A stretch of 64,000 nucleotides of DNA, taken from Zonotrichia leucophrys gambelii (Eukaryota; Chordata; Aves; Passeriformes; Passerellidae). The notes under the pieces were generated by a model. That model did not search any database. It had not been told where the DNA came from and saw only the letters and a list, made by a program, of their open reading frames with translations. This document shows, one piece after another, positions 33,201 to 45,200 of the stretch. The position numbers were made by a program, and so were the translations under genes. Within the stretch, counting starts at the first letter, position 1. Every line of letters starts with the position of its first letter. Location of the stretch: positions 12,278,599 to 12,342,598 of the forward strand of contig NC_088177.1 in assembly GCF_028769735.1 (NCBI RefSeq), given 5' to 3'.

Positions 33201-36200
33201 ACTTACCAAGAGCTCAAGCCTGCAAATTGGAATATTCTATTAGATTTACAGCCACTGTGCAGAAAGACATACTCATAAACCTCTGCAGGATGAGGAACCT
33301 GACAAACAAGGGACAGGGTTTGTGTATTCTTTAAATGGCTCTCAGGAAAACATGTTTGCAGAATTCAGCTTCCACTAGGGATTAATTCCTGTGATTAATA
33401 AATTGTTTGTTAACATACAGTGTTTCCAGTACTAAGGTTATAACTGGACATTCTCCTGCTGTCAAATAAGCTGCTGCTATGATCTAGCAAAGCACTATGA
33501 CAAAAAAGCCAAAATACCTGACAGCAAAATGCAGAACTGACACCCTTCAACACCCTTCAGGGCATGCATTTTAAAATGCAACCAAAAATTTGGATAAATT
33601 GACTAAAATAGATGATACTGCAAGAGAACTATGCAGACAGCTGGACTGCAATCAGGACTGCTTAAAACTTTCAGTACTGTTTCAATTTTTATAAGTATCC
33701 AGAAAGAAATTACTTTATTGTGGTTTTTGCCACAGCAACCTGTTAATTACAAGTAAAGAAAACAAAGGGGTGGGTTTGTGTAATTTTCTCTCCTCTTTTT
33801 GACCTTTTTTTCCATTCTGATGTACTGAAATATTTTACAGCAGTATTTATCCAAGGCAGGGCTGAGGGAATAATGCCACAGTTCAGACAGGAAGATGCCA
33901 CTTACCATTCCACAGGGTGGCTCAGAATTCATCTGAGGCTGAAACCACATTTTGTCACAGCGAGTAAATAGCTGAACCATGTATAAGCTCTGGGTGGATT
34001 GTACAAAGTCTGGTGGTGATCCCACTTAGTGGTGAAAGTGGTGAAATAGTTGAGTGGTGAAATGGTGGTGAATTACTTTAGTGGTGAAATAAAGTTGGGC
34101 TGAACCTGCAGAGTGTTTCAGGCTAACTGCTCTTTCCCAAAAGGCAATTCCACTGTAACTGCATGGGCCTTTCTTTTGAGCCCCTCCTTTTCATTCCTTC
34201 TGTTTGATGCTTTTGGGGATGCTGCTGGAACAGGATCCCAATACAGAGCCACAGCCCCTGCCCACTGTCACAATGGCCAAAGAGAGGCCTGGATGCCCAA
34301 TGCCTTATCAGCACTGGCAATTGCACATCAGGCACTAAAAACCTCCGTGTGCCCACCCCTTTCCCCTGCCACGACTCAGAAGGCAATGAAGAGGTATTTG
34401 ACAGCCCAAACTTCAACACCATGTACCACCTGCTCAACCTCCTGCTCCTGTGGCCCTTTTATTCGCACTGGGACACGGGGGCAACTGTGCTCCCCTCCCA
34501 GACGGCCTCTGGGCATGAAGAAAACATCCTCAGTGCTGGGGGCGTGGTGTGTGGCCACGTACTTTCTTCATCCTCCTCGTCGGTGCGGCTGAGCGTGTCC
34601 TGCGACGCCTGCTGGGAGGGCTCGCTCTCCTGCTCCCACACCGTGCCCGTGCCCGTGTTGGAGCGGGACATGGTGGCCAGGCTCAGGCGGTAGGCAGACG
34701 TGGAGGTGCCCACTGTGCTGACAGATGTCTTCCCTTGGTAAGCTGCGCAAGAGGGGGAAAACCAAACCCAAGTCATTGGTGGCACTGGAGAGCAACAGCA
34801 AGCCAAGCGTTCCTGGCATATGGGGAACCTGGAATAATGGGGCAGGGGGACCTTCACACCCTCTACAAATTCCTGACAGGAAGGTGGAGACACAGGACAA
34901 AAGGAAATGTTCTGCAAGGCTGCACTAGGAGAGGCTCAGGCTGGAAAGGCGGAATTTCTTTATGGAAAGGGTTGATAAGCATTAGAATGGGCTGCCCAGG
35001 GCAATGGTGGAGTCCCCACCCCTGGAGGTGCTCAGGAAATGACTGGACTTGGGACTTGGTGCCATGATCTAGTTGACAAGGTGGTGATCAGGCAAAGGTT
35101 GAACTTGGAAAAGACTCAGAGATCTTTTTCAACCTTGATGATTCTGCGATACTGTGACAGGGGTGGCAGAGGTGATGAAGCACTAGCAGCTGCCTTGCTC
35201 ACCTCACCTTTCCAAAATCTCTGTTTTACTTATGCAGCCTGATTTTCACAACCTGTATTTTACAGATTAGCTTCAACATTTAGAAACAAAGCAAATTATT
35301 GCCAAGAAAAAAAAAGACTGAAGCATTTCCTTTTGAATTTGTTTTCCTAAGAACTAAATACATAAACCACTTGCCATGTATGAGCAGTGGCTGCCACCTC
35401 GTGGCAACAAGGATGGCTGTCACTGGAGAAAAGTCTCTCCCTGTGCAGGACAGAATTCTGAAGTGCCCCATCAGCTCAGGGATGCTGATCTGGATGTCAC
35501 AGTAGAGGAAAATCAAAGAGACCAGGAGGAAAGAGGAGGAAGATCTGCTGCTGCTGAACAGCCAGAGCTTTCTGCACAGTCCCTCCACACCAGTGTAAAG
35601 CCAAAGCTTTGGCTTTACAGTGGTGTGGAGGGACTCACTGCACTGGGGCTGCACAAGCCAGCTGAGCCTGGAATGGGAACTCAGATTTGATGCACAAATA
35701 GGTGCATTTCACAACTAACCTGGACTTCTGTTGGCTGTTCAGTGGCAAGGCTGAGCATAAGCTCCAGGGCCAGGCTGGCAGGGTGTGTGTGGATTGCCCC
35801 ATTCCTGATTAAGGCAGAGGCCAGGTTCTGCCTCACAACTCCCTGCAGGGGCAAGCAGCTGTTCCAGCCCGGGCTGCTGGCCCTGAGCCGGCCCTGCCTT
35901 CCTTACCAGAGCCGCTGTGCACGGCCTCCTTGAGGATCTTGAGCTCGTTGTTGAACTCGGCGATGAGGGAGCTCTTGCAGAGCGGGCGCGGGATGAAGCG
36001 CCGCTCCAGCTGGTCCGAGATGTGCTGCCGGGCACTCAGCTCCTCGTGGTTCTCGGCTGGCTGGGCCAGCAGCTGCAAAAGTGCCATCAGTTAGCACTGC
36101 AGGGAGATGGTGCCCAGGGAACTGGGACTGGTCTCCAGGCTAGCGTGAGCCTGCAGCCAGCAGGCTTTGTAGGCAAGAGGTTTTGACTCCGTCTGTGAGG

Positions 36201-39200
36201 CTTCCACCCATCTTTCAGAGGAAATCTTACATTTGACTGAACAGAGATCAAAACCTCAGTGGCACAGGGTACGTGGAGGGCTCCCTTATGCTAAGCTCAC
36301 AATCCTATCATGAGACACTTTCTTCCTCCATGACAATTTAGTCTGTCTGAGAGACTAGGCTAAATAACGTAGAGTACCATGTGCTAGTCTACCTGGTACC
36401 TGGCAAGGAGCTGTGATTAACTCAAACCCAGATGCCTTGTCACAGACATGTTTTAAGAAAAATTCTTTCCTTAGGATTTTTTCTCCTGAGAAGCTGAGAG
36501 GCCTCAGGAACAAAATGTAAACATTGATTATCTGCTGCTGTGGAATGCAACAGGTAGATCTGTGATTGGTCTCATGTGGTTGTTTTTAATTAATGGCCAA
36601 TCACAGTCCAGCTGTTTCTCTCTGTAGTCAGACACAGGATTTTGTTATCATTCTTCTGCTTTCCTTGCTAGCCTTCTGATGAAATCCTTTATTCTATTCT
36701 TTTAGTAGAGTTTTAATACAATATGTATAATAATAAATCAGCCTTCTGAAACATGGAGTCAACATTCTCATCTCTTCCCTGGTCCTGGGACCCCTGTGAA
36801 CATCTCCACAATGCCTTAGACTAGCAGCTGCCTGTTCACCCACTAAAGTCCTGTCAGAACCTTCATCCAAGAGATGGAAAGGGGAGTGGTCCTTCCTGGC
36901 TGTTAGCTGTATTGCCCAGCTCTGTGCAGAAGAGAGATTACTACAAGATTTCTGCCAACACCCTCCCAGGTTCAGCACATCCACACTCCTTCCAAGGGCT
37001 CTGAATATCTTCATTGTAGAATTAAGCCCACATGCAGTTCCCCCTCCAGAGGAACTAAGACTAGCTGTACTCCATGGATCAGAGCTCCTGGATGACTGGC
37101 ATGCTCTGTAGTTTTGGCTAGGAAAAAGCTCTGTGATTTCATTTCAAAGGGTTCTTAGGCCTACTGACTTCTGAAAGGCCACTCACTCACTGCATGGAGC
37201 TCTTCCAGCAGTGCTGTTCCTGTGCTCTCAGCTGGGCAATGAGGGCTAGCTTGCCTTCAGGCAGTGACACACCAGGAGCCAAAGCAGTGTTACCTTGCAC
37301 TGGATGAAGGGCCGGAGGAGCACAAAGATAGGGATCCGTGTCCGCACGATGAAGTCGAGGAAATCCCACAGGGCCAGCCCTCCCACCTTGCGCAGCGCCA
37401 TCTCTTTCACTTGCAGGCTCAGCCAGTACCACTGGCTGTCCAGCTGGCGTTCAAAGCAAACAAGGATCACCTTCAGGGCTACAGGGGAACACACACCAGC
37501 AAAGGGCAGTCAGACATGTCCCCAGTGTCCCTCACGGGCATTGGGGGCAGGACAGGGGGGCCACAGGGAGCACGAACCCACACGGGCATGCTTTGCCTGC
37601 ACACCTCAGAGTCACAGCTGGCTTCTCCATCACTCTCCAAACATGGCAGGGAAGGAGCAAGCAGCCTTCCAGTAGTAAGGGCCTCAGGATCAGGACTGGC
37701 AGTCCCATTCAAGAGAAATTTTTCTACTTCATACTTAACTTCCTCTGTTAAGTATGCTCTTTCTTGCTCTGCTGTTCCCTCTCCCTTCCCTGCAGTTACT
37801 TTGTCTTTTCAGAATCAGATATTTTGAAAACAGCTCAGAGGAGGAATACAGCCCTGGCTGATCAGACAACTTCAAAAACCTTGACCAAGCATAGCCACAC
37901 AACAGTGAGCACAATAATCTGCAGATAATTTATAGGGTGATGACAAGAACCTTTCTAGCAGGGCAGCTGCATGAGTCATGGCCACACTGCAATTTAAATA
38001 CAAATATGGTCCAGTAAACCAAGGGCAGTAATTCACAAGAGCAAGAGCATGGCATTACAAATGGGGATGAACAGCAACCAAGTTCAAAACAATGCTCTGC
38101 ATTAAAGTGAGCAGTGATTAACACTTGGCTCACAGGAGAAACAAGGAATCTCCCTCTTTCCATGCTCCCCTGGTCTGGTAAAAACAGCAAGGCCTGCAAA
38201 TTGTTGAAAGGAAGTTGAGTACTCCATTTTTCTTAATGGGATGGCCAGGACTTCTCAGCCATTACACATCTGTATCATGGCTTGTTTTGGTAGGGGACAA
38301 AATCAGGGGTGAACTGCCAATTTTTCATCAGATTTACTCCATTCCTCAGATACGGGTTAACAAGGAGCCAAGTATAAATCTTCAGATAAATGCCCTCACA
38401 AAATCAGAAACAGAGAAGCTGTTTAGACTAAACTGTCCCTGTCTAGGCCTGACTGCCCTCAGTGATGCTGCATCTCCAGTTTAATTCCTTTTTGGTGCTC
38501 TCTGCAGCCTTGAGCACTCTGTCCCTTGCCAGTGGTGACAGGAGCCCTGACTCACCCAGGTAGGCAGCCTGGCTGGTGGATTCCGCCAGCCCCTCCCGGC
38601 GCAGGTCCTTGCCCGCGTCCCCGGGGGTGGAGCAGTGGGCGGGGGAGCTCTCCAGCATGAAATTCTTGCTGCGGGAAGTGCTGATGATGCGAGGAGGCAG
38701 GAGGATATTGATAACGGTCTGGAGCAGCAGCAGGACCTCAGGCTGCTCCAGCCAGGGGCTGTCTGAGATGCAGCGGGAGGGGAAAGAGAGAGAAAGGTCA
38801 GGCTGCATGCCATCATAGACACCCAAAAGATCCAGACCCTGTTCAGCTCCAAAATGGGGTGCATCTCAAATGTCCCCTAAGCCAAAACTCCGTCCCCCAC
38901 ACCTTGTTATGCTGCTTCTCCTCCTGCAAGCAAAGGCAAAGTTTATTTTGGCACCAACACAAACACACACAAACACAGAGCTGCACAGCACAAAGAAATA
39001 TCCCGTTCAGTGGTCCCACTTCCTTCTGGCATGCCCCTCTCCCTTTACTCCTTGCTTTCATTTAGGGATTTACCAGTGAACACCCTCTAGAGCAGAAAGC
39101 AAGGAGCAGGACTTGTGCAAGACAAGTGGCATGGATTGGGCAAACTGTGATCCACGGGAGCACACAATTTCTGTGACCTTTGCTCCCCTCTGTGACTTCT

Positions 39201-42200
39201 GCTACAACAGATTTGTCTCGCCCTGCACTCCAGTTTCAGAAGCAGAGCACATCTGTGTGAGACCTGACACAAGAACCAAGGCACAGCTGAAATAAAGAGA
39301 AGAAATAATAACTAATCCCAGTGGGGCTCTTTTCAGTCTCAGACCCAGAGGGCACTTAGCTGACATACTGCCAGTGACAGAAAACCAAATTAAAAAATAA
39401 AAATTAAAATAAAATACAGAGAGCAGGGAAAGTGCAAACATCAGTTGTCAGAAAAGGGGGACAAAAATTCTTTTTGTTAAATTAGTCAGACCTTTGCTTC
39501 CAGATCCTACTGTGAGCACAAATGGAATCAGTAGGTTTAAAAGCATTCCTTCCCTTCTTTCCTGATTGGTGAATGGGGAGACGACATGGCTTAGGGGGAA
39601 ATCTTCTTTCAAAGCCTGTGCAGTAATAATAAAAAAGGATTAAACCATTTCATCAGCAGATCACACACACAAGTCACTGCAGGGAGTGATGATCCCTGTT
39701 CACACAGCACCACACCAGCCTGGGTAACCTGATTGAATGAGATGCCCTCAGACCACTCAGTCAGGAGTGAAGTGAATTCACAGGGTAGCACAGGGATCAC
39801 CTGCTCGTGTCACAGCCAAACATCAGCAGCCTGCACTCCTAACTCCCAGTCCTCACTAACAGAATCACATGTATCCCACAGGAGTCAGCTGAGTGCCAGT
39901 CCTGAGCTCTGCTCTGCTCTGAGTGGTACCAGGATTTGACACAGAGAATAAAAAAGGAACAGAGGAAACTGCACAAATGACATTATCTAAATATTCTCCT
40001 GTCCGAACATGGAGGCTATTCCCAAAACATATTTTCATTCTGCCTCACTTTGTGCTGCCCTGTCATCCTCCCTGAGACAAAGAATGAACTCCTGAAAAAT
40101 AAACAAAATGCATGTTTACTTCTTGACACACAGTCAAGCTTAGATTGAAAGGTCTTTCACCTTCTTTCAGAGGAGGGAACTCAGATGGCTGTCACTAGAA
40201 CCTTTGCTCATTTACAACATCCCATTTGCTGCAGACTTAGCTGTGAAATGCAACTCAACCTTGCACACCTGGGCTGAGAAATTCTAGGAGATGTTTTCTG
40301 ATGGGGTGTGAAGTACTTCTGCTTTGTATTCTGCTGGAATACAACTGGGAATTATGACTCGTGTTTTTCCTGACCCTTTCAATTTTCATTACATTTAAGC
40401 CCACAAATGATTGAACAGGGGAAAAAAGCATAATAAATGTTCCCCATAATTTAAAAAGATATTAATTTGGTATCTATTTTGGGGTTTTAGTAGATAATAT
40501 TTCACAGCAGGTGAAAGTAGCCTTTTGTTTTAATTTGTTTTGATTAAAGAACCATTACCTCAGAGCTGGAAGAAATCTGTTCTCCTTCTGTGTCAGTTTG
40601 TACCAAAAAGTCCTTTTGTACCTCATGCTCTGAGGGACAGCTTTGTGTGTTGGTCCCTGTAAGCCTTCCTCCCCAAGCCACCCTGCTGCTCAGAAATACC
40701 TGCCTAAGTATTCAACTGGATGTACCAATGCACATTTTAAAATGCAAGCTGGAGCTAGATAAGGAAATTTGTCACTTCTTTGGTCACCATTCAGACTAAT
40801 TTCATGCCAGTGGGGAAGGAAAGGGACACTGAGGCAGAAAGACTCTGTAAAAAGTTATAGTGCTGTTACAAGAAAGGAACAGTGGTGAAATTCTCCAAAA
40901 AGCCTAGAACTTTTTTCTTTAATTCTGGCAACAAGGATACCATTGTGTCAGCAGCTGAAAAGCCAAGTTGCCCTGCTTTTTGTGCTGGCACACTGTGTGA
41001 CCAGCTCAGCTAAGAGCAGAAGAGCTCAAACCCTGCTCTCAGTTACACACATGGTCCCACAGGAAGACAGGAAGGGATGTGACCCAAGCCAGGGCCCATC
41101 CTCCTGTGGCAGAAGGATTCTAACTCCTTAGATCCTGCAGAGAATCCTGACCTGCTTGTCAGAGCCTTACACAGCATCCATCAGCCAAACTCCCTGGATT
41201 TCAATGGCAGAGTTAAGCTGATGGATGCTTGCTGTGGGCTTGGCCCCAACAGATGAACTCTGAGCTCAGTTCAAGCCTTCAGAAAGAAGGGAGAATTTAC
41301 ATGTCGCTTCTCATTAATTTCTGGTGCACGTTCCACAGTTTTTGCCCAGCTTTTGCAGAAAGCAAACAGAGCACTGATGAGTTGGTGCCTCAACCAGAAG
41401 CTCTAGAGGCCTGGCCGTGGGCCAGGGCAGACACACCTGTATCTGCAATGCTACAAGCCGGACAACAGCTGTGCTGAAGGGCAGAGGTGGCGAGAGATAA
41501 GGGCTGAGATGAAGAAGGGGTAATCCGTCAGCCACACTGGAGGGTCCTACCACTCCCATCACCTGCAATACAAACAGAGCACATCACCACAGCTGCCTGC
41601 TTACAGTTTCACCCATGCCATATCCTCCAACGGCAGTGAAATGGAGGTGCTTTCATTGAGCACTGAGCTGGGGTGGATCTAGCAGGACCAGCCCCCCCAG
41701 TGGTCCTGGCAGGAGCTGGGGCCAGTGAGGGGACGGTGTTCTAGCAGGGAAAGGGAGGAGGGAAGAGGGGAACCAGCATGGATGGGAGGAGTGCACAGGG
41801 AACCCGGTACATTTGTAAATGTACCCAGTACCAGCCCTGAATGACCAGCACTGGACTGGTGGAACAGCTAGAGTTGGAGGATATGTCATTTGACAACTGT
41901 AACAAATAAAAATCTGTCATCAAAGCAAAAAGTCTGCATTGAAAGTGGACATCTTTTCCCTTCCCTTGCTTGAAAAACAATGTCCTAAGTCTGACCGAAG
42001 CCAGGTTTTGTACAATGTTCAGATTCCTCTCAAGCACAGCCTGTTTGGGGGAACTCTGAGCATGATTCCTCTCAGCTGACTGTCTGAAGCAGAGTCACCT
42101 GCATGTGACCTGGTTGTCTGGAGCTCCCTGAATAATCACCACAGGGAAACAGCACTTCTGGGGGAGAGTTATTTGTACTGCTCGTGATGTGTCCCTCAGG

Positions 42201-45200
42201 AGCAATTAAATCACAGGCCTGCATATGCCTGTTTCTCACCATGACCAGACACATCCAGATGACAGGAACAGGGAGAAGGTACCTGGCCACACCTAAGCTC
42301 ATGGGAGATGAAAGCATGCCTCTTTTCCAAATTCAGCCTGGGGAAAAAGGCAGTAACCAGTTTTTTGCCAGAAAACCAAAGGACAATTTAGAAGGGAAAG
42401 AGTCAGAGCTCCTTCTTTACATCACTATGGATTATCATTGAGATATTTCCCCACTTTTCTGGCTGATTGATTTTTGGGCTTTGGGGTCTATACATGATAT
42501 ACACCATGCAGTCAGTGCTCCCACAGCTCCCAGTGCAATAAGGTAAAACACTTGTAGCAGTAAGTACGATGTGTTCCTGGTAGCTCTCCCTGCTGTTCCC
42601 AGCCAGCAGAACATAAGCACAATGACTGCACTTCAGCACTACAGAGCTTTCTGCTATTTTTACAGCACTGGCTAATTCTTACTGTGGGATCCTTGGAGAG
42701 CTCACTGGGGTGATTCAATCTGCCATGCCTGCTTGACAAACTGCAAGGCCATTCCAAACTCCTGCTTGAGCTGGCTGTGTAGCAAACTCCCCATGTAACA
42801 GCTCTTAAGTAATCTGAGGGCCCAGGTTTGCATTATGGGCTCTGACAGGTTGGAGCTTCCCTGCCCTTGCAGCAATGAGTGCTGAATTGACTTGCAGGAC
42901 AGGAACCTGGCAAAACCTGACATTGCATTTTAGCTAGTGATCATTGTCTTTAAAGGCCCTCAGAGCACTGGTGAATCCTGAAATGTTTTTGGTAAGCTGC
43001 AAGATAAGGTTATAACATTTGTGCTCTAAGGAGAAAATGGTATAAACCCCAATAACAGTAAAATTTTAGTGCAGCCTTTCCCCCTTAATTTGTATTTTTG
43101 CACATGAAATGAAAGCATGCTTCAGTGGCTGGATTACATGGATATCCAAGTAGGGGCTTGTCCCCAGTGCAACAGCTGCAGAAACACTGCAGTCTACCAC
43201 TGAGTGACAAGGCAAACTCTGCCCATATCACTTGTCTGTTGCAACACTCTTAGGTGTCACTGCCATATTTTCTGAAAAATCCCTTCACCAGGATTCTCCT
43301 GGAAAGTTGAGAAGCCTCGGAGAAAAATGTAAATAACAACTATCTGATTCACTTCTCCTGTGTTTGGCTGCTTTGGAATGTGGCCTGGACATTGTTTACC
43401 AACAGGTGCATGTTTGATTGGTTTCATGTGAATTGTTTTTACTTAATGACCAATCACCATCAGCTGTGTCAGACGCCAAGGAGTCAATCACGAGTTTTTA
43501 TTATTCATTCTTGCTAAGCCTTCTGTCTGTATCCTTTCTCTTTCTTTAGTATAGTTTTAGTACAATAGAATAGAATATAATTAATATAATAATAAATCAG
43601 CCTTCTGAGAACATGGAGTCACATTCCTCATCTCTTATCTGATCCTGGAAACCTCACAAACACCACACTTAGGGGCATAAACTTCACCAAGAGAGGGATC
43701 TGAACATTGTACAGTGCAAACCTGTACCAGATCAAGCCAGGGACATTACAAACAGTGGAGTCAATTCACCTTGCAAACCCTTCTGACTATGCAGCACCCG
43801 CTGGCCTCTGGCAGAGCCACCAGGGCTCTCCCACTGGGGACGGTAGGTATCCCCAGTGCCCCCTCTCCCCATCTACCAGGTGTGTGCAATGTCCACCACC
43901 CCACTCTCCAACTTGCAGCCCTCAGCTCTCAGCTCAGTCTGGCAAAGGCCGATCTTCAAAGTGGTGCGTGGGAAGGGATGGAAGAGAAATCGCTCGACCG
44001 CTGCTGCCGGTCACGGTATCTCCCCATGCACCACTTCAAAAATGAACCTTCCTGTCTCTGGTGTCACCTGCAGAGTCCCCTCGTGAGGGGTAAAGGGGAC
44101 AGGCAAAATGACAGGAATGGGAATAAACTGTCATCTTCAGTCCAGAGAAACCAACAGCTGGGGGAAGGAAGGTTTAGCAAAGGTTCATGGGGTTGCCGCT
44201 CGGCTACTCACCAGATTGACACAGACATTGATCAGAGACCTAAGGTGAGGCAGGAAGGATATGATAGGCTGCCTCTGAAGTGTCAAACAAACCCCTTCAA
44301 TCAAACTGCTGGCAGGCTCCCACTCAACCTGGCGCCTGCAATACAACAGTAGGTGCCATTAGCCGCGGGCTCCTGCCCCCCACCAGACGCCCAGACACGG
44401 TGACCGACACACAGTGACAGACGTGTCACACAGCCACGATGGGTGTCCGGGAGCAGCACGGAGTGCCCGCAGGGAGAGCGCTGGTCCGGAGGGACAGAGC
44501 ACAGAGCAGAGACGAGAGACGCGGCACAGCGGGCTGGGGCTGCCCACACACACCCCTCCCCTCATGGCGGGAGCTGCTCTCGCTCCCTGGTGCTTCCCTG
44601 CCACGGAGGAGGGACGCCACACAGTGCTGTGCCTGTGTGGGGAAAGGCACAGAGTAGAGACAAAAGACGCGGCACAGCGGGCTGGGGCTGCCCTCACACA
44701 CCCCTCCCCTCATGGCGGGAGCTGCAGTTCACTCCCTGATGCTTCCCTGCCAGTGAGGGAGGCCACACAGCGGCCTCAGGTGTGCCTGTGTGGGGAATGG
44801 CACAGAGGCACAGAGCAGAGACAAAAGACGCGGCACAGCGCGCTGGGGCTGCCCTCACACACCGCTCCCCTGACGGCAGGAGCTCAGCTCACTCCCTGGT
44901 GCTTCCCTGCCGCTGAAGAGGGACGCCGTACAGTGCTGTGCCTGTGTGGGGAAAGGCCTGCTGTGCCGACACCATGCACTCCATCTCGTGTGCCTCCTGG
45001 ATGTTCCCGCTGTCAGGAACAAACCTCACCACCCTGAGTGCCTCTGTGGGATCCTCTGCAGCTCCTATGGCTGCTCCTCAGTGTCACTCCCAGACACGCT
45101 GCACTAAATGTAAACTGGCCCAGCTGTATCATCTTCATCTCCACATCCTGCAGCACAGGGGGTGAATCTTTCATTCCAGGACCCTTCTTTCCAGGATGCT

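Larger units (their letters stand above)
30949..34562 (-). other. UNC80: UNC80 introns around exon 20
   Basis: Introns 30949-32950 and 33090-34562. They hold a GAAA/GGAA-type simple repeat near 31561-31596 and a short GTGGTGAAAT tandem at about 34031-34090. Nothing else recognised. Confidence 0.65.
38763..41436 (-). other. UNC80: UNC80 introns around exon 15
   Basis: Introns 38763-39491 and 39616-41436. Simple A/C-rich sequence lies near 38955-38980 and A/T-rich sequence near 39390-39417. An inverted repeat lies at 41173-41229. No transposon is recognised. Confidence 0.65.

Noticed and set aside
44414..45037. A 207-aa plus-strand open frame with repeated peptide blocks
   Set aside because: It is produced by the ~155-bp GC-rich tandem repeat, which lacks stops; no start context, family or splice signal supports it.
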